A model generated the notes under the pieces. That model worked only from the letters and a program-made list of their open reading frames with translations. It ran no database searches and was not told the origin of the DNA. A stretch of DNA of 64,000 nt from NCBI RefSeq assembly GCF_021502575.1, contig NZ_JAKFGN010000001.1, positions 1,922,001-1,986,000 on the forward strand, in the 5' to 3' direction. Source of the DNA: Bradyrhizobium sp. G127. GTDB lineage: Bacteria; Pseudomonadota; Alphaproteobacteria; Rhizobiales; Xanthobacteraceae. A program made the translations under genes and the position numbers. Positions 29,120 through 36,087 of the stretch are shown one piece after another. Numbering within the stretch: the first letter of the stretch is position 1; each line of letters starts with the position of its first letter.

Positions 29120-30676
29120 ATGACCTGGAAGCCTGAACTCGACGAACTCGCGCGGCGTGAGGCGTTTGCGCAGGAAATGGGCGGCGCCGACAAGGTCAAG
29201 CGGCAGCATGACCAGGGCCGGCTGACCGTCCGCGAGCGAATCGACAGGCTGCTCGATCGGAAAACCTTCCACGAGATCGGTGCAGTTTCGGGTATTGGCG
29301 AATACGGCGAAAATGGCGAGTTGCTTTCGGTCACGCCTGCAAACTGCGTGTTCGGCCGGGGCAAGGTGGAGAATCGGCCGGTGGTCGTCGTCGGCGACGA
29401 CTTCACGGTGCGCGGCGGCTCGGCGGATGCGTCGATCTGGGCGAAGCCGATGATGGCCGAGCAGATGGCGCATGATTTCCGCCTGCCGATCATTCGGGTG
29501 ATCGAAGGCTCCGGCGGCGGCGGTTCGGTGAAGACAATCGAGACCAAGGGCGCGGCGAATCTGCCCGGCGGCATCGGCGGCACCGAGTGGTACTGGTACA
29601 CGACGGCGAACATGGCGCGCGTGCCCGTGGTCGGCCTCGGCCTCGGATCCGTCGCGGGACTTGGCGCGGCGCGGCTTGCCGCCAGTCATTACTCCGTCAT
29701 GACGAAGTCGTCGGCGATGTTCGTCGCAGGCCCGCCGGTGGTGGCGCGCCTCGGGCAATCGCTCGAAAAGCAGGAGCTTGGCGGCTGGCAGATTCAGACC
29801 AAGGCCGGCGGCGTCGATCATGCCGTCGAAACCGAGGAGGAAGCCTTCGCATGCGCGCGCCGGTTTCTGTCCTATCTGCCGCCATCGGTGTTCGAACTGC
29901 CACCGACGGTTGCGAGCAACGACGATCCCGAGCGCGCCGACGAGGCGCTGCTCAATGCTGTGCCGCGCAGCCGTAAGCAGGTCTACAAGATGCGCCCGAT
30001 CATCGAATCGGTGGTAGATCGCGGCTCCTTCTTCGAAATGGGCCAGAACTTCGGCCGGTCGATCATCACCGGGCTTGCGCGCCTGCAGGGCCGCGCCGTC
30101 CTCGTGCTGGCGAGCGATCCGTTTATCTACGGTGGATCGTGGACCGCCGATACGTGTCAGAAGGTGGTGCGCGCCGTCGATCTCGCCGAGACGTTCCATC
30201 TGCCGGTGGTCTATTTGATGGATTGTCCCGGTTTCGCGATCGGACTCGATGCGGAGAAAACGGCGACGATCCGGCATGGCGTGCGCGCGATGGCGGCGGT
30301 TAACCAGAGCACCGTGCCGTGGTGTACCATCATCGTGCGCAATTCGTTCGGCGTTGCCGGCGTGGTGCATCAGCCCGCGGGACGATTCTCGCTGCGCTAT
30401 GCGTGGCCGTCGGCGTACTGGGGATCGCTGCCGCTGGAGGGCGGCATCGAGGCAGCGTACCGCGCCGATCTGGCCGAGGCCGAAGATCCCAAGGCCAAGC
30501 TGCAGGAGATCGAGGACCGACTGAACAAGCTGCGCTCGCCGTTCCGTTCGGCGGAAAAATTCTGGGTCGAGGAAATCATCGATCCGCGCAAGACCCGGTC
30601 GCTGCTCTGCGAGTTCGCGCGGCTCGCCGAGCCGCTACGCTCGCCGGGCGTGGCGCATCTGGCGATCAGACCGTGA
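29120..30676 (+). CDS. Acyl-CoA carboxyltransferase (propionyl/acetyl-CoA carboxylase beta-type subunit)
   Basis: A 518-residue biotin-dependent carboxyltransferase with two crotonase-like halves. The N-terminal half has KVKRQHDQGRLTVRERIDRL and GSGGGGSVKTIETKGAANLP. The C-terminal half has SFFEMGQNFGRSIITGLARL, MDCPGFAIGLDAEK and RNSFGVAGVVHQP. It moves the carboxyl group between biotin and an acyl-CoA. The start ATG at 29120 has GGGGAG 6 bp upstream. The biotin carrier gene is divergent across 164 bp, so the two probably work together. The acyl-CoA is unknown, and a decarboxylase direction is also possible. Confidence 0.87.
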   Translation: MTWKPELDELARREAFAQEMGGADKVKRQHDQGRLTVRERIDRLLDRKTFHEIGAVSGIGEYGENGELLSVTPANCVFGRGKVENRPVVVVGDDFTVRGGSADASIWAKPMMAEQMAHDFRLPIIRVIEGSGGGGSVKTIETKGAANLPGGIGGTEWYWYTTANMARVPVVGLGLGSVAGLGAARLAASHYSVMTKSSAMFVAGPPVVARLGQSLEKQELGGWQIQTKAGGVDHAVETEEEAFACARRFLSYLPPSVFELPPTVASNDDPERADEALLNAVPRSRKQVYKMRPIIESVVDRGSFFEMGQNFGRSIITGLARLQGRAVLVLASDPFIYGGSWTADTCQKVVRAVDLAETFHLPVVYLMDCPGFAIGLDAEKTATIRHGVRAMAAVNQSTVPWCTIIVRNSFGVAGVVHQPAGRFSLRYAWPSAYWGSLPLEGGIEAAYRADLAEAEDPKAKLQEIEDRLNKLRSPFRSAEKFWVEEIIDPRKTRSLLCEFARLAEPLRSPGVAHLAIRP

Positions 30677-32296
30677 CTATTTCGCGTCGGCGATAATCAT
30701 CGCCGATCCTTTTTCCGCGATCATTGCGGTCGGCGTGTTGGTGTTGCCGGATGTGATCGTCGGCATCACCGACGCATCGACCACGCGCAGCCCTTTGAGG
30801 CCATAAAGGCGCAGGCGTTCATCGACCACGGCGAGGGGATCGCTCGCGCCTCCCATCTTCGCAGTGCCGACCGGATGGAAGATTGTGGTGCCGATGTCGC
30901 CGGCGGCCTTCGCCAGCGATGCGTCGTCGTCGCCGACCGACGGACCGGGGAGATATTCCTGCGGATGATAGTTGCTCAGCGCGTGCTGTTTCATCAGCTT
31001 GCGCGTGACGCGGATGGCGTCGGCAGCGACCTGCCGGTCTTCGGGCGTGGACAGATAATCCGGCGCAATCGCGGGCGCCTGATCCGGTGCATCGGATTTG
31101 ATCCGGATGGTGCCGCGCGAGGTCGGGCGCAGGTTGCAGGCGGCGATGGTGATGGCCGGAAAGCGATGCAGCGGCTCGCCGAATTTGTCCAGCGACAGCG
31201 GCTGGACGTGAAACTGGATATTGGCGCGATCCTGCCGGGCGTCTGAGCGAGTAAAGATGCCGAGCTGCGACGGCGCCATGGTCAGCGGGCCGCGCCGCCG
31301 CAGCAGATAGTCGACGCCCATCCAGCCGCGCCGGAACAGGTTGTAGTAAGTCTCGTTCAGTGTGCGGACGCCTTCAACTTTATAGATCGCGCGCTGCTGG
31401 AGATGATCCTGCAAATTGCGGCCGACTCCCTGGCGGTCGAGCACTGTCTCGATGCCGAGGGGCGATAGCCATTCGCGTGGGCCGATACCGGAGCGATGCA
31501 GCACCTGCGTCGAGCCAATCGAGCCGGAGCAGAGAATCACTTCGCCGCGCGCACGCGCTTCAATGGTCTCGCCGCCTTGTGAGAAGCGCACGCCGGCGGC
31601 GCGGCCGTTCTCGACGATCACCTTGTCCACCAGCACGTCGGTCTCCAGCCGCAGATTGGGCCGCGACAGCGCGGGCTTGAGAAAGCCGCGCGCCGAGGAC
31701 CATCGCCGCCCGCGTTTCTGGTTGACGTGGAAATAGCCGATGCCTTCGTTGTCGCCGGTGTTGAAATCGGGTGTCCTGCGGATTCCCATTTCCTGCGCGG
31801 CCTCGGCCACCGCATCCAGCACCTTCCACGACAGCCGCGGCGCCTCGATGCGCCAGCCGCCACCAGTACCGTGATGCTCGCTTTCGCCGAGGAAGTGATC
31901 TTCGAGTTTCCTGAACGCGGGTAGCACGTCATCCCAGCCCCAGCCGGTCAGTCCCAACTGCCGCCAGTGGTCGTAGTCGGCCGCCTGGCCGCGCATCGAG
32001 ATCATGGCGTTGATCGCGGACGAGCCGCCGATCACTTTGCCGCGCGGATAGGCCAGCGCGCGGCCGTTGAGGCCCGCTTCCGGCTCGGTCTTGAACATCC
32101 AGTCCGAGCGCGGATTGCCGATGGCGAACAGATAGCCGACCGGGATGTGAAACCAGATCCAGTTGTCCTTGCCGCCAGCCTCGAGGATTAGCACACGCTT
32201 GCCTGGATCGGCGGAGAGACGGTTGGCGACGATGCACCCGGCGGTGCCGGCTCCGACGACGATGTAGTCGAAATCTCCCTCAAGGCGCTTCGGCAT
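30677..32296 (-). CDS. GMC family FAD-dependent oxidoreductase (choline/alcohol dehydrogenase type)
   Basis: A 539-residue flavoprotein that oxidises an alcohol. The FAD motif DYIVVGAGTAGCIVANRLS is near residue 9 and is followed by LILEAGG. GMC signature 1 is seen as YPRGKVIGGSSAINAMI and signature 2 as EVILCSGSIGSTQVL. The active-site His is in IFHPVGTAKMG near the C-terminus. I took the ATG at 32296, where homology starts; the frame is open to 32386. Its stop abuts the carboxyltransferase stop with no gap. The alcohol substrate is unknown. Confidence 0.9.
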   Translation of the reverse strand: MPKRLEGDFDYIVVGAGTAGCIVANRLSADPGKRVLILEAGGKDNWIWFHIPVGYLFAIGNPRSDWMFKTEPEAGLNGRALAYPRGKVIGGSSAINAMISMRGQAADYDHWRQLGLTGWGWDDVLPAFRKLEDHFLGESEHHGTGGGWRIEAPRLSWKVLDAVAEAAQEMGIRRTPDFNTGDNEGIGYFHVNQKRGRRWSSARGFLKPALSRPNLRLETDVLVDKVIVENGRAAGVRFSQGGETIEARARGEVILCSGSIGSTQVLHRSGIGPREWLSPLGIETVLDRQGVGRNLQDHLQQRAIYKVEGVRTLNETYYNLFRRGWMGVDYLLRRRGPLTMAPSQLGIFTRSDARQDRANIQFHVQPLSLDKFGEPLHRFPAITIAACNLRPTSRGTIRIKSDAPDQAPAIAPDYLSTPEDRQVAADAIRVTRKLMKQHALSNYHPQEYLPGPSVGDDDASLAKAAGDIGTTIFHPVGTAKMGGASDPLAVVDERLRLYGLKGLRVVDASVMPTITSGNTNTPTAMIAEKGSAMIIADAK

Positions 32297-32458
32297 TTCG
32301 ATCCCGTGTTTCTTTGTTAGGCGATTGCTCCGCTTTATGACCCCGGCCGGGGGCGGCTGTACAGTCCGATCCTGTGCAACCGGCATTTGCGCGGATATTG
32401 GGTCTGGCGCTGCGCCATGCTAGCTTCGCGCGGTCATATATTTCCGCGAGGTTTTGCC

Positions 32459-33634
32459 GTGCCGATCATCAACCGCGTCGCCGATCTGCAACCCGAGATT
32501 ATGGGCTGGCGCCGCGACCTGCATGCCAATCCCGAACTGATGTACGATGTGCATCGCACCGCGGCTTTCGTCGCCGACCATCTGCGGGCATTCGGTTGTG
32601 ATGAAGTCGCCACCGGCCTCGGGCGCACCGGCGTTGTCGGCGTCATCAAAGGCCGCAAGCGCGGCAACGGCGGCGATCTCAAGGCGATCGGCCTGCGCGC
32701 CGACATGGACGCGCTGCCGATTGAGGAAGAGACCGGCTTGGCCTATCGCTCCACAGTGCCGGGCAAGATGCACGCCTGCGGCCATGACGGCCACACCGCG
32801 ATGCTGCTGGGCGCGGCGCGCTATCTCGCCGAGACCCGGAATTTCGCCGGCGACGCCGTGGTGATCTTTCAGCCGGCGGAAGAGGGCGGCGCGGGCGCGG
32901 CGGCGATGATCAAGGACGGCCTGATGGACCGTTTCAGGATCGATCAGGTCTACGGCATGCACAATTCGCCGGGCATGCCGATCGGCACCTTCGCGACGCG
33001 CGTGGGGCCGACGATGGCGGCAACCGATCACATCAATATTCATATCGAAGGCATGGGAGGCCACGCCGCCCGGCCGCACAAGAGCATCGACTCGGTGCTT
33101 GCAGGCGCGCAGCTCATTACGGCCTTACAGTCGATTGTGTCGCGCAGCGTCGATCCGCTGGATGCCGCGGTGATTTCGATCTGCGAGTTCCATGCCGGCA
33201 ACGCCCGCAACGTCATTCCACAGACAGCGGAGCTTTTCGGTACGGCACGGACCCTGACGCCGGAAGTGCGCGATCTGATCGAGCAGCGGGTGCAGGAGGT
33301 GGTGAACGGTGTTGCACAATTGTCTGGTGCGAAGATCACCCTCGACTACGAGCGCAGCTATCCGGTGCTGGTCAACCACGCCGCCGAAACCGGCATCGCA
33401 GCCCGGATCGCCGCCGACATCGCGGGAGAGGGCAACGTCAGTTCCGAGATCCCGCCTGTGATGGGCGCGGAAGATTTCGCCTATATGTTGGAAGCGCGGC
33501 CAGGGGCCTTCATCTTCATCGGCAACGGCGACAGCGCCGGGCTGCACCACCCCGCCTACAATTTTAACGACGACGCCATCGTCTACGGCTCGTCCTACTG
33601 GATCAAGCTGGTGGAGACCCAGCTCGCGGGCTGA
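32459..33634 (+). CDS. M20 family metallopeptidase / amidohydrolase (hippurate hydrolase type)
   Basis: A 391-residue zinc enzyme that hydrolyses an N-acyl amino acid or similar amide. The zinc motif HACGHDGHTAM is around residue 107-112 and FQPAEEGGAGA supplies the catalytic Glu pair. The dimerisation domain contains IEGMGGHAARPHKSID, and the last ligand lies in PPVMGAEDFAYMLE. The start is GTG at 32459 with GAGG 7 bp upstream; longer starts from 32387 are not conserved. It is divergent from the GMC oxidoreductase. The exact substrate is unknown. Confidence 0.9.
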   Translation: MPIINRVADLQPEIMGWRRDLHANPELMYDVHRTAAFVADHLRAFGCDEVATGLGRTGVVGVIKGRKRGNGGDLKAIGLRADMDALPIEEETGLAYRSTVPGKMHACGHDGHTAMLLGAARYLAETRNFAGDAVVIFQPAEEGGAGAAAMIKDGLMDRFRIDQVYGMHNSPGMPIGTFATRVGPTMAATDHINIHIEGMGGHAARPHKSIDSVLAGAQLITALQSIVSRSVDPLDAAVISICEFHAGNARNVIPQTAELFGTARTLTPEVRDLIEQRVQEVVNGVAQLSGAKITLDYERSYPVLVNHAAETGIAARIAADIAGEGNVSSEIPPVMGAEDFAYMLEARPGAFIFIGNGDSAGLHHPAYNFNDDAIVYGSSYWIKLVETQLAG

Positions 33635-33655
33635 CGCCGATAAATCATTCGATCC

Positions 33656-33680
33656 GGAACTACGGTCATCACATCGCGTT
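33656..33680 (+). promoter_or_regulatory. EcfG-type stress promoter of the DUF892 gene
   Basis: GGAAC at 33656-33660, 16-bp spacer, CGTT at 33677-33680: an exact match to the EcfG consensus. It begins 22 bp after the M20 stop and ends 40 bp before the DUF892 ATG, the right distance for a short leader. DUF892/YciF proteins are general-stress proteins, so the fit is biologically sensible. Confidence 0.82.
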
Positions 33681-33686
33681 GAGAGG

Positions 33687-33700
33687 CGGGAACGTTCCCG
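33687..33700. promoter_or_regulatory. 14-bp perfect palindrome at the predicted transcription start of the DUF892 gene
   Basis: CGGGAACGTTCCCG reads the same on both strands. It starts 7 bp after the EcfG -10 element, so it would lie over the transcription start. It may be an operator or a 5' hairpin in the mRNA; no known binding protein can be assigned from sequence alone. Confidence 0.5.
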
Positions 33701-33720
33701 TCAACATCGTGGAGTGGGAC

Positions 33721-34302
33721 ATGGCAGCGAAGAAATCAGTGAAGAAGTCGGCCAGGAAATCAGCGAAGAAATCGGCACCCAGGCGAATGGCGGCCAAGCG
33801 GGCTGCGCCGAATGACAAGGATCTCAACGATCTGTTTCATGACACGCTCAAGGACATCTACTTCGCCGAGAAGCAGATTTTGAAGGCGTTGCCGAAAATG
33901 GCAAAGGCCGCCCAGTCGCCGGACCTGATCGCCGCGTTCGAAAAGCACCATGGCGAAACCGAAGGTCAGGTGGACCGGCTGGAGCAGGTGTTCCAGCTGA
34001 TCGACAAGCCCGCGAAGGCGAAGACCTGTGACGCGATCATGGGTATTCTGGACGAAGGCAAGGAGATTATGGATGAGTACAAGGGCACCGAGGCCCTCGA
34101 CGCCGGGCTTCTTGCCGCGGCGCAGGCCGTCGAGCATTACGAAATCTCCCGCTACGGAACCTTGAAGGCATGGGCCAGCAAGCTCGGCATGACAGAGGCG
34201 GTGCGGCTGCTCGATGAAACGCTGCAGCAGGAGTACAACACCGATGAGGCCCTGACGACGCTGGCTCTCGGCGAGGTGAATTCGGAGGCGATGGCGGCAT
34301 GA
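33721..34302 (+). CDS. DUF892 (YciF-type) ferritin-like stress protein
   Basis: A 193-residue protein. The first 35 residues are a Lys/Ala-rich tail (AAKKSVKKSARKSAKKSAP), like a histone tail. The rest is the DUF892 four-helix ferritin-like domain: DLNDLFHDTLKDIYFAEKQI, AFEKHHGETEGQVDRLEQVF, and AAQAVEHYEISRYGTLKAWA. The Glu and His residues (YFAEKQ, KHHGETE, EHYE) could form a di-iron site. ATG at 33721 has GGAG 7 bp upstream and follows the EcfG-type promoter. The basic tail suggests DNA or membrane binding, which is inference. Confidence 0.87.
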   Translation: MAAKKSVKKSARKSAKKSAPRRMAAKRAAPNDKDLNDLFHDTLKDIYFAEKQILKALPKMAKAAQSPDLIAAFEKHHGETEGQVDRLEQVFQLIDKPAKAKTCDAIMGILDEGKEIMDEYKGTEALDAGLLAAAQAVEHYEISRYGTLKAWASKLGMTEAVRLLDETLQQEYNTDEALTTLALGEVNSEAMAA

Positions 34303-34354
34303 TTTCTCCCTTACTCTGCGCTTGCAGGGAGAGGGGAAAACCGGACACATCAAC

Positions 34355-34437
34355 CGTCATTACGAGAGCACTTGCGACGAAGCAATCCAGTTCTTTTAAT
34401 TCAAAGACTGGATTGCTTCGCCTCGCTCGCAATGACG
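34355..34437. repeat. Intergenic palindromic repeat, family B (copy 2)
   Basis: Outer arms CGTCATTACGAG and CTCGCAATGACG, inner arms GAAGCAATCCAG and CTGGATTGCTTC around an AT-rich centre. Same element as at 2452-2534, with a different centre and a one-base change in an arm. It lies between the convergent DUF892 and udgX genes, where it could end both transcripts. Confidence 0.8.
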
Positions 34438-34448
34438 ACGGAAGTTAG

Positions 34449-35084
34449 TCACGCGGCCTTTTGCTTGTGCAGGAACGCCGCGGCGATCTTCAAATCTTTC
34501 ACGAAGTTGGCATATTCGCGCGCTTTGGCGTCTTCATCCGGCAGACGAAGCAGGTAGGACGGATGTACCGTCACCAGCGCTTTCGTTTTGTTCCCGGCCT
34601 CATCAAGATCAATCAGATGGCCGCGGTTCTTGCCGATCGGGGTGATCTTGCCGAATACGCTTTGCGCCGCCGTCGCGCCCATCACGACGACCAGTGCGGG
34701 TTTGACGGTGGCAAGCTCGCGCTCATACCACGGACGGCACGCCCTGATCTCCGGCGTGTTCGGCTTCTGGTGCAGGCGGATTTTGCCGCGCGGCACGAAT
34801 TTGAAATGCTTCACCGCGTTGGTGACGTACACCTTGTCGCGGTCGATGCCGGCTTCCTCCAGCGCGCGGTTGAGCACCTGACCGGCTGGGCCGACGAACG
34901 GTTTGCCGGCGAGGTCTTCCTTGTCGCCGGGCTGCTCGCCCACCAGCATGATCGGCGCATGGCTCGGGCCTTCGCCGAACACCGTCTGGGTCGCGTCCTT
35001 CCACAGATGGCAGGCGCGGCAACCGGCGGCCTCGGCGCGCAATTCGGCGAGGCTGCTGGAGAATAAAGGAGCGGCATAGGCCAT
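34449..35084 (-). CDS. udgX: Uracil-DNA glycosylase, UdgX type
   Basis: A 211-residue uracil-DNA glycosylase superfamily protein. C22 and C25 (GCRACHLWKD) and C116 look like iron-sulfur ligands. The water-activating motif is GEQPGDKEDLAGKPFVGPAG (residues 49-68). The extra loop RGKIRLHQKP (residues 99-108) matches the KRRIH loop that defines UdgX, so His105 is the predicted residue that bonds covalently to the uracil site. VHPSYLLRLPDE forms the second motif. The ribosome site AAGGAG is 7 bp before the ATG at 35084. It faces the LexA-controlled imuA operon. Confidence 0.87.
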   Translation of the reverse strand: MAYAAPLFSSSLAELRAEAAGCRACHLWKDATQTVFGEGPSHAPIMLVGEQPGDKEDLAGKPFVGPAGQVLNRALEEAGIDRDKVYVTNAVKHFKFVPRGKIRLHQKPNTPEIRACRPWYERELATVKPALVVVMGATAAQSVFGKITPIGKNRGHLIDLDEAGNKTKALVTVHPSYLLRLPDEDAKAREYANFVKDLKIAAAFLHKQKAA

Positions 35085-35181
35085 GACTTGTCTCCTTGGT
35101 CTCGGCATCAATAACCGACGGTGAGGGATGTTCCCGCACCTCCTTGTTTTGGCTGGGGAAAAGGCGGCCATAAAAGGCCGG

Positions 35182-35210
35182 TTGACTCTCCACCGCACCT
35201 TAGCTTTATA
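35182..35210 (+). promoter_or_regulatory. Sigma-70 promoter of imuA-imuB-dnaE2
   Basis: TTGACT at 35182-35187 and TTTATA at 35205-35210 with a 17-bp spacer. The predicted transcription start falls inside the LexA box that follows at once, so LexA binding would block RNA polymerase. Confidence 0.7.
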
Positions 35211-35213
35211 TTA

Positions 35214-35228
35214 GAACATATCATGAAC
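35214..35228. promoter_or_regulatory. LexA (SOS) box, alphaproteobacterial type
   Basis: GAAC-ATATCAT-GAAC at 35214-35228, the reverse reading of the alphaproteobacterial LexA consensus GTTC-N7-GTTC, an exact match. It lies 59 bp before imuA and 130 bp before udgX on the other strand, directly over the predicted imuA transcription start. Confidence 0.9.
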
Positions 35229-35286
35229 AAATAAGTGCGTCACCCGTTTCAAGTGGGGTGGCGAACCGGAATGTCAGGAGCGGTGC

Positions 35287-36087
35287 ATGTTGAGCGCGCG
35301 CATAAGCATGCTTGCGTCCCTGCGGGGGACCATCGGCCGCCTCGAAGGCGGGGCGGATGGGCTTGCGCGCGTGGCGCTGGGCCATGCGGATGCGGACGCG
35401 ACGTTGCAGGGCGGGCTGGTGCGCGGCGCGCTGCATGAAGTGTTCACCGAAGGCGGCCGCCACGCGGCTGCGGCCACGGGTTTCATCGCCGGCCTTGCGC
35501 ATCGTCTGGTCGGGCGGCGGCCTTTGGTGTGGGTGCGGCAGGATTTTGGGGAAATTGAATCCGGCGCGTTGTCGATGGAGGGCCTCAATGAACTGGGCCT
35601 TGATCCGCGCCTCGTGGTGACGGTGCGCGCGCCGGACGCCGAGACCGCGCTCCGCGCCGCCGCCGATGCGCTGGCCTGCGATGCCCTCGGGGCGGTGGTG
35701 CTGGATGTGTGGGGCGAGGTGCGTGCGCTGGATCTGGTCGCGAGCCGCAGGCTGACACTCGCCGCGCGCGCTTCCAGCGTCGCGTGTCTGGTGCTGCGGA
35801 CGGCGGCGATGCCGTCCGCCAGCACCGCGGAGACGCGGTGGGTGGTACGCGCCGCACCTTCATCGCCAACCATCGAGACATGGGGCGCACCGATGCTGGA
35901 CGCACAGCTTGTTCGCAACCGTCACGGCCAGACCGGACGATGGATCATGGAGTGGAAATGTGATGATGGCCTCTTCCGTGAAGGCACCTTCCATAAGAAC
36001 CCGGCGTATCCTCAGCCTGTGGCTGCCGCGCCTGCCGACCGACCGCTTGAAACGCCGGTTTTCGGGCCACGACGGCGCGCCGGATGA
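35287..36087 (+). CDS. imuA: SOS mutagenesis protein ImuA
   Basis: A 266-residue RecA-like/SulA-related accessory protein of the ImuA-ImuB-DnaE2 translesion mutasome. LVRGALHEVFTEGGRHAAAATGF and RPLVWVRQDFGEIESG, then GLDPRLVVTVRAPDAETAL, follow the ImuA pattern of proteobacteria. The C-terminus (RWIMEWKCDDGLF) is also typical. The start ATG at 35287 has AGGAG about 6 bp upstream. Its last 125 bp also encode the start of imuB in another frame. It is controlled by the LexA box upstream and induced by DNA damage, as inferred from the box. Confidence 0.88.
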   Translation: MLSARISMLASLRGTIGRLEGGADGLARVALGHADADATLQGGLVRGALHEVFTEGGRHAAAATGFIAGLAHRLVGRRPLVWVRQDFGEIESGALSMEGLNELGLDPRLVVTVRAPDAETALRAAADALACDALGAVVLDVWGEVRALDLVASRRLTLAARASSVACLVLRTAAMPSASTAETRWVVRAAPSSPTIETWGAPMLDAQLVRNRHGQTGRWIMEWKCDDGLFREGTFHKNPAYPQPVAAAPADRPLETPVFGPRRRAG

